Source: Vibrio quintilis
GTDB taxonomy: Bacteria > Pseudomonadota > Gammaproteobacteria > Enterobacterales > Vibrionaceae
NCBI RefSeq assembly: GCF_024529975.1
Contig: NZ_AP024897.1
Coordinates: 310,001-374,000 of the forward strand
Direction of reading: 5' to 3'
DNA: 64,000 nt
In this document: one piece after another, positions 28,001 to 38,426 of the stretch
Layout of the letters: every line of letters begins with the position of its first letter
Numbering within the stretch: the stretch's first letter is position 1
The notes under the pieces: generated by a model
Database searches by the model: none
What the model saw: only the letters and a program-made list of their open reading frames with translations
What the model was told of the DNA's origin: nothing
Made by a program: the position numbers and the translations under genes

Positions 28001-28476
28001 GCAGTGTGTTTTATCTGAAATTACGCAGAGCCAAAGCATCTGATGTGGTGAAAAAGCGTCAGGAAAAAGAGATAGTAGCAGAAGCCGGATTATCAGAAAT
28101 TAAAGTGCTTTGTGTCGATAACGAATCCGATATTCTGGAGGGAATGACATCATTATTGTCACGCTGGGGTGTAGATATCAGAACGGCGACAGATTTAGTC
28201 TCCGGGTTAAGAAAGATCGATGATTTCTGGCATCCGGATGTGATTCTTTCCGATTATCGTTTGGATCATGGCCGCACCGGACTTGAAGTCTTGCAGCAGT
28301 GTCGTCTCCGGCTTGGAGATCGGTTTGAAGGGATTATTATCAGTGCAGACAGAACAGAGGACATGCTGGATGTGATCGAATCGCATGGGTTCCGTTTTAT
28401 GTCTAAGCCGGTTAAGCCGATTAAACTCAGAGCTGTGCTCAACCGGATCAGGAACGAGCAAAAACTTCCGGAATAA
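25018..28476 (+). CDS. crbS: CrbS-type hybrid sensor kinase with a Na+/solute symporter domain
   Basis: The start MPSWIVAPVLF at 25018 follows AAGGACAGG; the upstream in-frame extension lacks a ribosome site. The 1152-aa protein has an N-terminal SSS-symporter-like membrane domain with about 13 helices (1 to about 510), then a helical STAC-like linker. A PAS domain follows (about 640-750), then coiled coil, a HisKA domain with His798 (AVSHDLMQP), a HATPase domain (NFLTNAF, WDNGIGIP, GVGLGLA), and a receiver with phospho-acceptor Asp1079 (LSDYRLDHG). In V. cholerae CrbS controls acs through CrbR. No cognate luxR-type regulator gene is next to it here. Confidence 0.88.
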   Translation: MPSWIVAPVLFVYLGLLFFIAWSGDKRQQWLSGYRPVIYSLSIAVYCTSWTFYGTVGQATHQPWSFLPVYLSPALVFIFGWRVLARLMVIAKREHITSIADFIAARYGKSQGLAVMVTVIAVIGILPYIALQLRGVTMGFHILTGDLSDQNGAGDSDVSLFVVVVLAVFTMLFGTRHVDTTEHHRGIMMAIAFESVVKLVAFLFVGLFIFYVGWSSASVDLMTEARSSLTPPDWPGLLIHLILTMLAMICLPRLFHTMVVENERPGDLHTARWVFPLYLLLMGLFVLPVSWVGKSMLDVSLADTYVIHIPKMLGADFVALIAFLGGTSAATGMVIVSTIALTIMVSNDLVVPLLLRRFQFLQRGQQSFSRLLLIIRRGIICLLLAGAWGFYHVLDAVPSLSAIGFLSFAAVAQFAPPLIGGIFWREGNRKGVYAGLITGFTVWAVTLMSQTHLLAGEQQTNPLLWLISPPWFIYDLGVSVSDWGMALSVMVNTLCFVGVSKITRLTISERLQSASFVGSPFPENDNMTLYHSRVTVSELEMLVARFVGRSRMETAFSQYWERYSGLRIPHQQAPSTLIRHAERVLAGIFGASSARLVLSSALQGRNMQLEEVATIVDEASELYDFSRGLLQGAIEHIGQGLSVIDKQLRLVAWNQRYLELFDFPQGLIQVGRPIADVIRHNAEQGLCGPGEIETHVMKRVRHLEAGTSHTSSRMRPDGRVIEVQGNAMPGGGFVMLFSDITVFRDAEDALKQTNEFLEERVHRRTKELEKLNRQLVQETQRAERESQSKSRFLAAVSHDLMQPLNAARLFASSLSELAKEEETQHLSLHIESALGAAEELIGDLLDISRLESGKLDTNVHAFAVHDVLSHLDAEFHVIASQQGVDFSMVPSSAYVRSDPKLLRRVIQNFLTNAFRYTSNGKVILGVRHDGHNIRIEVWDNGIGIPEDKQQEIFEEFNRGGRVLSEQGVGLGLAISRGIAQVLGHRIDMRSWPGKGSVFYLKLRRAKASDVVKKRQEKEIVAEAGLSEIKVLCVDNESDILEGMTSLLSRWGVDIRTATDLVSGLRKIDDFWHPDVILSDYRLDHGRTGLEVLQQCRLRLGDRFEGIIISADRTEDMLDVIESHGFRFMSKPVKPIKLRAVLNRIRNEQKLPE

Positions 28477-28532
28477 GAACTACCTCAGACACAGGAGCCG
28501 GGATAGTTTAAACCGGAGCGCGTTTTCTGCAA

Positions 28533-30026
28533 TTATTTCTCAATGAGCTTCAGTGGCCATCCCATATCTGTTTGCCGGTGGACTTCAATTTCCAGTTCGG
28601 CTTTTGTCAGAGGGTTATTGGCCAGCCATTGTTGATCGATAGTCAGTGTGAGGTTTTCTTCGTCGGCAGTGACGATAAATTCCGGGACCAGCTGTTTATC
28701 CCTGCGGTGGCTGAGCAGAACCGCCAGCCGGAGCAGCCGGAGCAGCCGCTTGCCGCTGGTACCGGACAGTGCGTGTTGTTCCGGCAGAGAGGTTAATGTA
28801 TCCCGGTAGCGTCGGGTTAACTCGCCCAGGTAAAAGCGTTGCGCCCGGGTAAAGCCCGGCAGGTCTGAGTGTTGAATCAGGTAGGCGTTATGCTGACCGC
28901 CGGTTTTAAAATCAATCGACAGGCCGATTTCATGTAATTGAGCAGCGGTTCGAAGCAGCATTCCGGACTGAGGTTCCGGTATCCATTCTGAACCACCGCA
29001 TTGCTGTAACAGATGGCTGGCAAGGTTGGCCACTTCCCGGGCGTAAATCGCATCAATCTGATAACGGCTCTGTATGCTTTTGATCGTCCGTTCCCGGATA
29101 TTATCCTGCCGGAGTTCGGTGATCATTTCGTAGACCAGCCCTTCCCGCAGGGCACCGCCAGCCAGCGTCATGGACTCAATGCCGAGCAGTTCAAAGATCG
29201 CAATCAGGATCGACAGGCCACTGGGGAAAACCAGTGCTCTCTCCAGCGTTAATCCTTCGATTTCGAGCTCTTCCAGATGATTGGCCTGCATTGCCTGAGT
29301 TTGCAGGCGTTTGAGCTTGGCCAGGGTAATGACTTCATCCATACCCTGAGCCAGCATAATTTCCTGAAGTGCCTGCACAGTGCCACTGGCGCCGACACAG
29401 ACATCCCAGCCGAGTTGCTGATACTGTTGTAATACCGGCTGGGTAACAGCTTTTGCATCTTCAATCGCCTGAATAAAATTTGAGGCGGTGAGTTGCCGGT
29501 CACGAAAGTGTTTTTCAAGCCAGGTAACACATCCCATTTTCAGACTGGTTAATGCGTTCGCTTCGAATCCTTCACCAATGATTAATTCGGTGCTTGCGCC
29601 ACCAATATCGACAACCAGCCGACGACCCGAACCACCTGAAGTATGCGCAACACCCTTATAAATTATTGCTGCTTCATCTGTGCCGGGGATGACTTCAATC
29701 GGATAACCCAGTATTTGGTTGGCTTTTTGTATAAACACACTGGCATTGGTTGCCGTTCTCAATGTTGCCGTACCAACAATTCTGATATTTTCTTCAGGTA
29801 TATCCTGAAGCCGTTCAGCAAAAAGGCACAAACAGTCCCAGCCTCGTTGCATTGCTTCTTCACTCAGGGTATTTTGTTCATCTAAACCCGCAGCAAGCCT
29901 GACTTTGCGCTTAATTTTTGCCATTGTTTGTACACTGCCATTCACATGGCGAACAATGAGCATATGAAAGCTATTGGAACCTAAATCAATAGCAGCATAA
30001 AGTGGTGAAGGTACGACCTGGCTCAT
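28533..30026 (-). CDS. gppA: pppGpp phosphohydrolase/exopolyphosphatase
   Basis: A 497-aa Ppx/GppA family enzyme that converts pppGpp to ppGpp and can hydrolyse polyphosphate. The actin-like ATPase motifs are clear: [14 protein letters not shown] at the start, [11 protein letters not shown] near 95, and [12 protein letters not shown] near 142. The C-terminal HD-like region carries [11 protein letters not shown] near 366. It follows rhlB on the same strand by eight bases, the same gene order as in E. coli. Length is close to E. coli GppA (494). Confidence 0.94.
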   Translation of the reverse strand: MSQVVPSPLYAAIDLGSNSFHMLIVRHVNGSVQTMAKIKRKVRLAAGLDEQNTLSEEAMQRGWDCLCLFAERLQDIPEENIRIVGTATLRTATNASVFIQKANQILGYPIEVIPGTDEAAIIYKGVAHTSGGSGRRLVVDIGGASTELIIGEGFEANALTSLKMGCVTWLEKHFRDRQLTASNFIQAIEDAKAVTQPVLQQYQQLGWDVCVGASGTVQALQEIMLAQGMDEVITLAKLKRLQTQAMQANHLEELEIEGLTLERALVFPSGLSILIAIFELLGIESMTLAGGALREGLVYEMITELRQDNIRERTIKSIQSRYQIDAIYAREVANLASHLLQQCGGSEWIPEPQSGMLLRTAAQLHEIGLSIDFKTGGQHNAYLIQHSDLPGFTRAQRFYLGELTRRYRDTLTSLPEQHALSGTSGKRLLRLLRLAVLLSHRRDKQLVPEFIVTADEENLTLTIDQQWLANNPLTKAELEIEVHRQTDMGWPLKLIEK

Positions 30027-30034
30027 AAAAAGAC

Positions 30035-31357
30035 TCAGCTATCCTTTTTCTTGTGTTGTGACGACCCTGAACGCTTTTGTCTTTTTCTGGGTTGTCCGTT
30101 ATTGCTTCCTGAACGTGCGCCGCCGGTATTCGTTCTCCGGGCTGGACGTGATGACTGCATTTTCAATGGCGGAGGCAAATCTGTCAATAAAGCTGATGCG
30201 TCATAATCAGAGACAGGAATGGAGTGATCAATGTAGCTCTCAATCCCTGGCAGGTTGATGGCGTATTCTTCACAGGCAAAACTGATGGAATGACCGCTCG
30301 CTCCTGCTCTCCCGGTTCTGCCAATCCGGTGGACATAATCTTCACTGTCATCAGGTAAATCATAATTAAATACATGTGTCACCTGAGGAATGTGTAATCC
30401 CCGTGCAGCAACATCCGTTGCAACCAGAATATCCAGCTGTCCCTGAGTAAATTGCTCTAAAATCCGTTCCCGTTTTTTCTGAGGTACGTCCCCGGTTAAT
30501 AGACCAGCCCGGTGTCCGTCTGCTGCCAGATGGCCCCAGATTGATTCACATTTGTGCTTGGTATTGGCGAAAATGATTGCCCGATCGGGCCATTCTTCTT
30601 CAATGAGCGTTTGAAGCAGGGACATCTTATGCTCATTCGAGGGATAAAATAGTTCTTCTTTAATCCGGTGTCCGGTTTTCTGTTCCGGTTCAACAACAAT
30701 ATGCTCTGGCTGATTCATGTGTTCAAAGGCCAGCTCCTGAACCCGGTAAGACAGTGTAGCAGAAAACAACATGTTCAGACGTTCCTGAGGGGCTGGCATC
30801 CGGCGGAATAAGAAGCGGATATCTTTAATAAAGCCGAGATCAAACATCCGGTCTGCTTCATCCAGGACAACTACCTGAATATTATTCAGATTGAAAACAC
30901 GCTGTTTATAAAAGTCGATGATGCGACCCGTTGTTCCGATCAGAATATCGACGCCATCTTTTAACCGTGATAACTGCTTATCATAGCTTTCGCCGCCATA
31001 TGCGAGTGCCACTTTTATACCTGAGCTTTGTGCCAGTGGTTCAGCATCATGAAAGATCTGTATGGCCAGCTCCCGGGTTGGTGCCATGATAATCGCTCTT
31101 GGATTATCTGGCTTGCGTCCTTCATGCGCGGGAACTGTCAGTAAATGATGAAAAGTAGCAGCAAGAAACGTTAAGGTTTTACCAGTCCCTGTTTGGGCCT
31201 GGCCTGCAATGTCTTGGCCGGAGAGCAGTACCGGCAGCGCCAAAGCTTGAATCGGGGTACAAAATTCGAACCCTTTTGTTGTCAAACCTGTCTGAATTTG
31301 GGGATGTAATCCCAAATCGGCGAATTTTTGCTCTGTGATATGTGTCTTTTTCATCAC
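30035..31357 (-). CDS. rhlB: ATP-dependent RNA helicase RhlB
   Basis: A 440-aa DEAD-box helicase of the RNA degradosome. The Q-motif region ([22 protein letters not shown]) precedes Walker A AQTGTGKT near 56-63, [13 protein letters not shown] with the DEAD box near 166-178, SAT, and the C-terminal [11 protein letters not shown] basic Arg/Lys/Gly-rich tail (about 400-440) is typical and binds RNA. It is divergent from trxA with a 107-bp gap, and upstream of gppA. Length agrees with E. coli RhlB (421), with a somewhat longer tail. Confidence 0.96.
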   Translation of the reverse strand: MMKKTHITEQKFADLGLHPQIQTGLTTKGFEFCTPIQALALPVLLSGQDIAGQAQTGTGKTLTFLAATFHHLLTVPAHEGRKPDNPRAIIMAPTRELAIQIFHDAEPLAQSSGIKVALAYGGESYDKQLSRLKDGVDILIGTTGRIIDFYKQRVFNLNNIQVVVLDEADRMFDLGFIKDIRFLFRRMPAPQERLNMLFSATLSYRVQELAFEHMNQPEHIVVEPEQKTGHRIKEELFYPSNEHKMSLLQTLIEEEWPDRAIIFANTKHKCESIWGHLAADGHRAGLLTGDVPQKKRERILEQFTQGQLDILVATDVAARGLHIPQVTHVFNYDLPDDSEDYVHRIGRTGRAGASGHSISFACEEYAINLPGIESYIDHSIPVSDYDASALLTDLPPPLKMQSSRPARRTNTGGARSGSNNGQPRKRQKRSGSSQHKKKDS

Positions 31358-31464
31358 TATAGAATATCAGCTTAAGCTTGCAATACGGAAGTAAATACAT
31401 TCCAATAGGACATCTAAATACTGATCATTATGCAATCAGTTCAGGAAAAACATTGGAGTTGAAG

Positions 31465-31791
31465 ATGAGTGATAAGATTTTGCAGCTTAGTGATGAAGGT
31501 TTTGAGGACAGTGTAATCAAAGCTGCAGGCCCTGTTCTTGTGGATTTTTGGGCGGAATGGTGTGGTCCATGTAAAATGATTGCTCCGATTCTCGATGAGA
31601 TCGCAGAAGAGTTCGAAGATAAACTCACTATCGGAAAACTAAATATTGATCAAAATGCGGATACACCGGCTAAATTTGGTATTCGTGGTATCCCGACTTT
31701 ATTGTTGTTTAAAAATGGTCAGGTTGCCGCCACAAAGGTTGGTGCGTTGTCGAAGACCCAGTTGGTTGAGTTTTTAGACTCACATTTGTGA
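31465..31791 (+). CDS. trxA: Thioredoxin 1
   Basis: The start MSDKILQL at 31465 gives 108 aa, the standard size, and follows a good ribosome site; upstream in-frame residues from 31378 are not thioredoxin-like. The redox site is WCGPC with Cys33 and Cys36, preceded by [22 protein letters not shown] contains the conserved cis-Pro. It is a general disulfide reductase acting with thioredoxin reductase. It is followed by its own terminator and then rho, as in E. coli. Confidence 0.97.
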   Translation: MSDKILQLSDEGFEDSVIKAAGPVLVDFWAEWCGPCKMIAPILDEIAEEFEDKLTIGKLNIDQNADTPAKFGIRGIPTLLLFKNGQVAATKVGALSKTQLVEFLDSHL

Positions 31792-31800
31792 TCTGGAGCA

Positions 31801-31830
31801 AAAACCGTATATAGAAATATGTACGGTTTT
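31801..31830 (+). terminator. trxA terminator
   Basis: AAAACCGTA (31801-31809) and TACGGTTTT (31822-31830) form a 9-bp stem with a T-rich end. It lies 10 bases behind the stop codon. Confidence 0.75.
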
Positions 31831-31996
31831 GCACATAAACTTACAACTATATCTGGACTCGATGTTTAAATGGTGCTAGTTTATCGCACGTTGATTAAAT
31901 ATGTGTTCACTTCTTGGTCAATCCTGAGGCCAAAGTCTATCTTAACCTTAACTTAGCAAACAGATCCTAATTTTGACTAAACAATTATCCACCACA

Positions 31997-33256
31997 ATGA
32001 ATCTAACAGAATTAAAGAACAGACCTGTGTCTGATCTCGTGAAACTCGGTGAAAGCCTCGGGCTGGAAAACCTCGCGCGACTAAGAAAACAAGATATTAT
32101 CTTCTCTATATTGAAGGCTCATGCGAAGAGCGGAGAAGATATTTTTGGTGATGGCGTGTTAGAGATTCTGCAGGACGGTTTCGGTTTCTTGCGTAGTGCA
32201 GATAGCTCTTATCTGGCTGGTCCGGATGACATCTATGTGTCACCCAGTCAGATACGTCGTTTCAATTTGCGTACGGGAGATTCTATCTCCGGCAAAATTC
32301 GCCCACCGAAGGAAGGCGAGCGTTATTTTGCGTTGCTGAAAGTGAATACAGTTAACGACGACAAACCCGATAATGCACGCAGTAAAATCCTTTTTGAAAA
32401 CCTGACGCCATTACATGCCAATGAGCGTATGATCATGGAACGTGGTAATGGCTCGACAGAAGACATTACAGCGCGTGTTCTTGATCTGGCATCACCAATC
32501 GGTAAAGGACAACGGGGGCTGATTGTTGCGCCACCAAAAGCTGGTAAAACCATGCTTTTGCAAAATATAGCCCAGAGTATTGCTTACAATCATCCTGAAT
32601 GTGAATTGATGGTACTTCTGATTGATGAACGTCCGGAAGAAGTGACAGAAATGCAGCGTTTGGTGAAAGGTGAAGTGGTTGCTTCGACTTTTGATGAGCC
32701 GGCATCCCGTCACGTTCAGGTTGCTGAAATGGTGATTGAAAAGGCTAAACGCTTGGTTGAGCACAAAAAAGATGTTGTCATCTTACTTGACTCAATTACA
32801 CGTTTGGCCCGGGCATATAACACGGTTGTTCCTTCATCAGGTAAAGTCTTAACGGGTGGTGTTGATGCCAATGCATTGCATCGGCCAAAAAGATTTTTCG
32901 GTGCTGCACGGAATGTTGAAGAAGGCGGAAGCCTTACCATTATTGCCACCGCCTTGGTTGATACCGGCTCTAAAATGGATGAAGTCATCTATGAAGAGTT
33001 CAAAGGTACCGGTAATATGGAACTGCACCTGAATCGTAAGATTGCTGAAAAGCGTGTTTTCCCTGCGATTGATTTCAATCGATCTGGTACTCGTCGTGAA
33101 GAGTTGCTGACAAAAGCAGATGAATTACAGAAAATGTGGATTCTGCGTAAAATCGTTCATCCAATGGGTGAAACTGATGCAATGGAATTCCTCATTGATA
33201 AACTTGCGATGACAAAAACCAATGATGAGTTTTTTGATGCGATGAGACGTCAATAA
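31997..33256 (+). CDS. rho: Transcription termination factor Rho
   Basis: The start [11 protein letters not shown] at 31997 gives 419 aa, the length of E. coli Rho; the frame to 31973 adds eight residues that are not conserved. The N-terminal RNA-binding domain (1 to about 130) includes GFGFLRS. Walker [17 protein letters not shown] lies near 171-186, Walker [17 protein letters not shown] near 258-273, and the Q- and R-loop region [20 protein letters not shown] near 288-307. Rho is hexameric and ends untranslated transcripts. The 166-bp leader before it probably carries autoregulation. Confidence 0.97.
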   Translation: MNLTELKNRPVSDLVKLGESLGLENLARLRKQDIIFSILKAHAKSGEDIFGDGVLEILQDGFGFLRSADSSYLAGPDDIYVSPSQIRRFNLRTGDSISGKIRPPKEGERYFALLKVNTVNDDKPDNARSKILFENLTPLHANERMIMERGNGSTEDITARVLDLASPIGKGQRGLIVAPPKAGKTMLLQNIAQSIAYNHPECELMVLLIDERPEEVTEMQRLVKGEVVASTFDEPASRHVQVAEMVIEKAKRLVEHKKDVVILLDSITRLARAYNTVVPSSGKVLTGGVDANALHRPKRFFGAARNVEEGGSLTIIATALVDTGSKMDEVIYEEFKGTGNMELHLNRKIAEKRVFPAIDFNRSGTRREELLTKADELQKMWILRKIVHPMGETDAMEFLIDKLAMTKTNDEFFDAMRRQ

Positions 33257-33280
33257 AACTGAGCATGGTTCCGAATTTGA

Positions 33281-33310
33281 AAAACATCACCATCATGGTG
33301 ATGTTTTTTT
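33281..33310 (+). terminator. rho terminator
   Basis: CATCACC (33285-33291) and GGTGATG (33297-33303) form a 7-bp stem with A and T tracts on both sides. It can act in both directions, but only rho ends here. Confidence 0.9.
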
Positions 33311-33385
33311 ATTGCATTCTGTTTCGTCTCATCCCACTATTATTCTATCCTTCTGAAGGTAATTCGCATACAACAAGGAATGTTG

Positions 33386-34363
33386 ATGTTATTGCTTCTT
33401 TTCTGTCTGTTATGGACAAATGTCTCATATGTATATGCTGAGGAGTTAAATGATCACTCCAGAGAGCAGATATTACACTCACCTCAAATTCAAAGTCAGC
33501 TACAAGAATTACGTATGTTCCTTTATAGCGAGCAAATTGATGCGCTGAACTTTTCTTTACAGCGAATCGCATTGCCCGGTCAGGAAGCTGTCCGCTATTT
33601 GCTGTTAAAGCGCATTGAGCAGGAACAGGTTGCGGTGTCATTTAAGATGAAGCAATTTGTACAGGCTCAGCTGTCAATCAAGCCTGTCTATTATGTGTCC
33701 GAGAAAAGCGATGGGTACATATTTACAGTGCCGGCCTTTGATTTTCCTTCTGTTTCTAACCGCTTGCTCAGAATCTGGAAGCATGACCAAAGCATCATCG
33801 AGATGGTGCTCAGTATTGAGCAGCAAAAGTTTGACCTCCAGTCCTGGCTTTCTGGTGATGAGAGTTTAATCAGTTTGCATGAGTCATTGTTGATTCAGGA
33901 GCTTGATGGTTTATCTGAGGATGCTGTTCGTTACTTAACTCATCAGCTCATTCATGAGTCTGTCACCAGCTGGCTGCCTTCAACAAGGTTGATGTCAGCA
34001 TTAGCCAGAAAAAGCCACGATGCAGATCTATACCGGCTGCTATGGCTGATGCGGTCTGATACTTATTCTGTCGCTGAGTTACATCGTCTCTCTGCACTTA
34101 CTGATTCTTTCTCTGTCGGGCAGATTATTGCTGCTGCACATAATCCCCGTCTAAGACAGCCCGCGATTAAAATTCTCACCGGTTTAAGACCGATGCCGGA
34201 CAATGTGAAGCACTTTCTCATTCTGCAGATGAGCCGGTCTGAGACTGCTGAAGTGACAGCCCGGGCTTTGATAAAAGAAGGGTATAGTCACTGGTTGCAA
34301 GATCTGATGCAGGGGAATAACAAGATTAAGCGTCGTATCATCCAAAGGTTTATTGGGCTTTAA
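33386..34363 (+). CDS. Predicted secreted protein of unknown function
   Basis: The ATG at 33386 has AAGGA at suitable spacing; an ATG six bases earlier overlaps it. The 325-aa product has an N-terminal Sec signal (LLLLFCLLWTNVSYVYA, cleavage near VYA|EE). The mature part is helical with many Leu and repeat-like segments (RLMSALARKSHDADLYRLL and RLSALTDSFSVGQIIAAAH), suggesting a HEAT-like or alpha-solenoid layout. No catalytic motif or named family is recognised. It sits between rho and ubiD, where E. coli has other genes, so it looks Vibrio-lineage specific. Confidence 0.75.
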   Translation: MLLLLFCLLWTNVSYVYAEELNDHSREQILHSPQIQSQLQELRMFLYSEQIDALNFSLQRIALPGQEAVRYLLLKRIEQEQVAVSFKMKQFVQAQLSIKPVYYVSEKSDGYIFTVPAFDFPSVSNRLLRIWKHDQSIIEMVLSIEQQKFDLQSWLSGDESLISLHESLLIQELDGLSEDAVRYLTHQLIHESVTSWLPSTRLMSALARKSHDADLYRLLWLMRSDTYSVAELHRLSALTDSFSVGQIIAAAHNPRLRQPAIKILTGLRPMPDNVKHFLILQMSRSETAEVTARALIKEGYSHWLQDLMQGNNKIKRRIIQRFIGL

Positions 34364-34506
34364 ATGAGATGTCGGTTTAAATAATAGCGGTTAAATTTCT
34401 TGTATTCATTTACCACTCTCTGCTGTGCCGCTATGTTAGAAATATCAGTCAGACTTGTATTCTTTTTGTTATACTGCTTCGTACATTTCCCAGAACAAGA
34501 TGCCTT

Positions 34507-35973
34507 ATGATTTTTAAGGATTTACGCGATTTTATCCAATATCTTGAAGATATTGGTCAGCTCAAACGTATTCAACATCCGGTTGATCCCAGGTTTGAGA
34601 TGACAGAAATATGTGACAGGACATTACGGGCTGGTGGTCCTGCATTATTATTTGAAAACCCGATTGGTTATGACATGCCTGTGCTGGCTAATTTGTTCGG
34701 CACCCCTGAGCGTGTGGCGATGGGAATGGGGCGCGACAATGTTCAGGAACTCAGGGAAGTCGGAAAATTATTAGCCTATCTGAAAGAGCCGGAACCGCCG
34801 AAAGGGTTTAAGGACGCTTTAAATAAGCTCCCGGTATTCAAACAAGTCTTAAATATGCCGGTAAAACGACTGAAAAAAGCACCTTGTCAGGACATTATCT
34901 GGCAGGGCGATGAGGTTGATCTGGATAAAATTCCAGTTATGACCTGCTGGCCCGGTGATGTGGCACCGTTAATGACGTGGGGATTAACGGTTACCCGCGG
35001 ACCAGTGAAAAAGCGCCAGAATCTGGGGATTTATCGTCAGCAGAAGATCGCAAAAAATAAAATCATTATGCGTTGGTTTTCTCATCGTGGCGGTGCGACA
35101 GACTTTTTCGACTGGCGTGAAGCGCATCCGGGTGAACCATTTCCTGTGTCCGTTGCTTTTGGGGCAGATCCGGCGACACTTCTGGGGGCGGTGACTCCTG
35201 TTCCGGATACATTATCTGAATATGCTTTTGCCGGTTTACTGCGGGGCAGCAAGTCAGAAGTCGTGAAGTCTGTTAGCAATGATTTGGAAATTCCCGCAAG
35301 CGCGGAGATTGTACTGGAAGGATATATCGATCCGGAAGAATACGCAGATGAAGGGCCATATGGTGATCACACCGGTTATTTTAATGAAGTTGAACGTCAT
35401 CATGTGTTTACGGTTACTCATATAACAATGCGTCAGAATCCGGTTTATCACAGCACTTACACCGGTCGGCCACCTGATGAACCGGCAGTTCTGGGTGAAG
35501 CGCTGAACGAGGTGTTTGTTCCTATATTACAAAAGCAGTTTCCTGAAATTACGGATTTTTATTTGCCACCGGAAGGATGTTCTTATCGTATGGCAATTGT
35601 GACGATGAAGAAACAATATCCGGGTCATGCCAAACGCGTCATGATGGGAGTCTGGTCGTTTTTACGCCAGTTTATGTATACCAAATTTGTTGTGGTTTGT
35701 GATGATGATGTCAATGCAAGAGACTGGAAGGATGTCATCTGGGCAATCACAACACGCATGGATCCGGCCCGGGACACAGTGCTGATCGAGAATACACCCA
35801 TTGACTCTCTTGATTTCGCTTCTCCAAAAGTTGGATTGGGTTCTAAAATGGGAATGGATGCAACCAATAAATGGCCCGGAGAAACAGAACGGGAATGGGG
35901 TAAACAAATTCAGAAAAATGCTGATGTTGTTACCAAAGTCGATGAAATGTGGGACGAGCTGGGAATTATGTAA
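34507..35973 (+). CDS. ubiD: 4-hydroxy-3-polyprenylbenzoate decarboxylase
   Basis: A 488-aa prenylated-FMN enzyme in ubiquinone synthesis, removing the carboxyl group of octaprenyl-hydroxybenzoate. It opens [14 protein letters not shown], as in E. coli UbiD. The family's catalytic E-(x)-R-E type region is represented by [30 protein letters not shown] near 260-290, with the Glu pairs of the prenyl-FMN site. Gene order ubiD-fre is conserved. The partner UbiX must be elsewhere. Confidence 0.96.
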   Translation: MIFKDLRDFIQYLEDIGQLKRIQHPVDPRFEMTEICDRTLRAGGPALLFENPIGYDMPVLANLFGTPERVAMGMGRDNVQELREVGKLLAYLKEPEPPKGFKDALNKLPVFKQVLNMPVKRLKKAPCQDIIWQGDEVDLDKIPVMTCWPGDVAPLMTWGLTVTRGPVKKRQNLGIYRQQKIAKNKIIMRWFSHRGGATDFFDWREAHPGEPFPVSVAFGADPATLLGAVTPVPDTLSEYAFAGLLRGSKSEVVKSVSNDLEIPASAEIVLEGYIDPEEYADEGPYGDHTGYFNEVERHHVFTVTHITMRQNPVYHSTYTGRPPDEPAVLGEALNEVFVPILQKQFPEITDFYLPPEGCSYRMAIVTMKKQYPGHAKRVMMGVWSFLRQFMYTKFVVVCDDDVNARDWKDVIWAITTRMDPARDTVLIENTPIDSLDFASPKVGLGSKMGMDATNKWPGETEREWGKQIQKNADVVTKVDEMWDELGIM

Positions 35974-36076
35974 GTCATAATTACTTGTGAGTTTGTATGA
36001 TGAAATATTGCCTTAAAGGGCATGATGTTCATTACTATTTGATTGTTATCCGGTATGGGTAATTCTGAGGAAGTTT

Positions 36077-36790
36077 ATGATAATTCAAAGTAAAGTTAAG
36101 TCGATTCAGCCTTTAGCCAGCAATACCTATAAAATATTATTACTGCCGTCGACTCCCGTTTCATTTAAACCCGGACAATATTTGATGGTCGTGATGGGAG
36201 AGCAGGATAAGCGTCCTTTTTCCATCGCAAGCAGTCCCTGTCGGCATGAAGGCGAGCTGGAGTTACATATCGGGGCTGCAGAACACAATGCTTATGCTTT
36301 TGAAGTCGTTGAAATGATGAAAGCTGCAATGAATGATGATCTGGAGATTCATATCGATGTGCCTCATGGTGACGCCTGGCTGAGAGAAAATTCAGAACGG
36401 GATCTGCTCCTGATTGCCGGAGGAACAGGGTTTAGCTATGTTCGTTCAATCTTAGATCATTGTTTGAGTCAGTCTTTGAAGCGGAATATTTTTCTTTACT
36501 GGGGAGCGAAGGATAGTCGTCAGCTTTATGCCATGGATGAGTTGTATCAGATAGAAAAACAGAATGACAACATTAAGTTTATCCCGGTGATCGAGATGGA
36601 TGACAGCCAATGGCAGGGTAAAACCGGTAATGTGATTCAGGCAGTGAGTGATGACTTTGAGTCGCTTGCTGATGTAGATGTGTATATTGCGGGTCGGTTT
36701 GAGATGGCAGGTGTCGCCCGGGAACAGTTTACTTTGAATAAACATGCCCGAAGTGATCACATTTATGGCGATGCTTACAGCTTTATCTGA
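36077..36790 (+). CDS. fre: NAD(P)H-flavin reductase
   Basis: A 237-aa oxidoreductase that reduces free flavins with NAD(P)H, used by ubiquinone biosynthesis, ribonucleotide reductase activation and iron reduction. [23 protein letters not shown] contains the RPFSIAS flavin-site motif near 48-54. [16 protein letters not shown] near 112-127 is the pyridine nucleotide site, and [12 protein letters not shown] near 200 is near the C-terminal end. It follows ubiD by 103 bp and converges on pssA over a bidirectional terminator. Confidence 0.95.
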   Translation: MIIQSKVKSIQPLASNTYKILLLPSTPVSFKPGQYLMVVMGEQDKRPFSIASSPCRHEGELELHIGAAEHNAYAFEVVEMMKAAMNDDLEIHIDVPHGDAWLRENSERDLLLIAGGTGFSYVRSILDHCLSQSLKRNIFLYWGAKDSRQLYAMDELYQIEKQNDNIKFIPVIEMDDSQWQGKTGNVIQAVSDDFESLADVDVYIAGRFEMAGVAREQFTLNKHARSDHIYGDAYSFI

Positions 36791-36817
36791 AAGCCTTCAT
36801 TTTTAGCCTTCAAACGA

Positions 36818-36848
36818 ACGAGCCGCATTATCGCGGCTCGTCATTTTT
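36818..36848. terminator. Bidirectional terminator between fre and pssA
   Basis: CGAGCCGC (36819-36826) and GCGGCTCG (36833-36840) form a perfect 8-bp stem, followed by a T run on the plus side. It serves the convergent fre and pssA genes. Confidence 0.88.
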
Positions 36849-36854
36849 TATCTG

Positions 36855-38195
36855 TTACAAAATTTGTTTTAAAATTCTGTCTGCTTTAACCCGTAAGATT
36901 CGTTTTATCAATCGTTGTACGGCTGGCGGGTACGTTTCCAGAGAATCAATTTGCTTATACGTACAGATAAGCTGTGTATGCTGAAGAATATTTTCGAACT
37001 CTTGTTCAAATTTACCGGTCAGATGACCATGATGATCCTGAATCAGGAGGCCATTTTCCAGATCCAGTCGCCATGCCCGGGGGTTGAGGTTATTACCCGT
37101 GATCAGCATGTACTGACGGTCAACCCATATCCCTTTCAAATGAAAACTATTGTTATCATGCTTCCAGACATAAATAGATAGCTGCCGACTGGCTATTTTA
37201 TCTTCATTGGCTTTCGCAAAGCGGCGAAGGTTTAATTCATATAAATAGGGCAAACCACCAATGGTTTTAAATTTTTCTTCGGGTGGAATATAAAAATCAT
37301 TTGCGGTTTTATCACCGACAATAAGATTCACTTTGACACCACGTTTTAGTGCCCGCTTTACCTGAGTTGCAACGCGTTTGGGAAAGTTAAAATATGGCGT
37401 ACAAATGAAGATCTCTTCCTCGGCCCGGGAGATCATATGACTGATGTGTAAATTCAGGTGATTACTCTTTTTACCGACACCAACTAACGGGGTGATTCCT
37501 ACATGATTCGGTGAGATTTCCTGATGTTGAAAAGGGTATTCCGCCTGAGATAAACAGTTTCTGAACTGACGAATCACTGGTTTCAGCTCTTTTGTCACCG
37601 GTCGGGATGGCGTGGCCAGGTTGTTGACGGCCGGATGAGCGAGCATCTGGCAGTTGATAAAGCCTGCCATTGAGTCAGCTAATGCTTTACTTTGAATGAC
37701 ATGATAACGATCAAAGCGATAACGGTTTTGATATTGCAGATAAACATTATTCAAACTGGCGCCACTGTATATCACTTCATCATCGATGATAAACCCTTTC
37801 AGGTGAAGAACGCCGAAGACTTCTTTTCCACGCACAGGAATACCATATACAGGAACCTGATGCTCACTGGACAAGGCAAAAGATTCATACATCGCAGCGT
37901 TACCTTCTGACTCTTCTGCACCAATGAGTCCACGTTGTGCTCTGTGCCAGTCGACACAGACATTGATATCAAGTTCGGGATTGCGTTGCTTGGCTGCATA
38001 CAGTTCAGTCAGAATTTCTTTGCCAGCTTCGTCAGCCTCTAGATAAAGCGCAACAATATAGATGCGATGAGTGGCCTGACGAATCGCTTGAACCAGATGG
38101 TGCCGAAATTGCTCTGCTGAGAATAAAACCTGGAAGTTTTCTGGTTCTATTGCAATTGTTGGCAATTGTTCGAATAAGTTTCTACGAGCGATCAT
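36855..38195 (-). CDS. pssA: CDP-diacylglycerol-serine O-phosphatidyltransferase
   Basis: The start MIARRNLFEQL at 38195 gives 446 aa, near the E. coli length of 451; the in-frame start at 38231 is less likely. It makes phosphatidylserine from CDP-diacylglycerol and serine, the precursor of phosphatidylethanolamine. Two HKD motifs typical of the phospholipase D superfamily are present: VLHLKGFIIDDEVIYSGASL and FHLKGIWVDRQYMLITGNNL. It is peripheral on the inner membrane. Confidence 0.95.
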   Translation of the reverse strand: MIARRNLFEQLPTIAIEPENFQVLFSAEQFRHHLVQAIRQATHRIYIVALYLEADEAGKEILTELYAAKQRNPELDINVCVDWHRAQRGLIGAEESEGNAAMYESFALSSEHQVPVYGIPVRGKEVFGVLHLKGFIIDDEVIYSGASLNNVYLQYQNRYRFDRYHVIQSKALADSMAGFINCQMLAHPAVNNLATPSRPVTKELKPVIRQFRNCLSQAEYPFQHQEISPNHVGITPLVGVGKKSNHLNLHISHMISRAEEEIFICTPYFNFPKRVATQVKRALKRGVKVNLIVGDKTANDFYIPPEEKFKTIGGLPYLYELNLRRFAKANEDKIASRQLSIYVWKHDNNSFHLKGIWVDRQYMLITGNNLNPRAWRLDLENGLLIQDHHGHLTGKFEQEFENILQHTQLICTYKQIDSLETYPPAVQRLIKRILRVKADRILKQIL

Positions 38196-38426
38196 CGTTA
38201 GCGAGTTACCCCAATAGACGCAAAATTGCAAAGCATTAATACTACCAAATTCATCGATCTCATAGCTATAACTTGTTTTTGGTTGTAAACATATGACATC
38301 AGATCAACTTTTAGGTTCGCTTTGTCAGACTGAACGCGAAATTCTACCCTGAAAATTATTATTGAAGCCAGAAGTGAATCAATTTTTTTCTTTCCGGGTA
38401 AAACTCAGTCTGCTCAACCAGAATGA

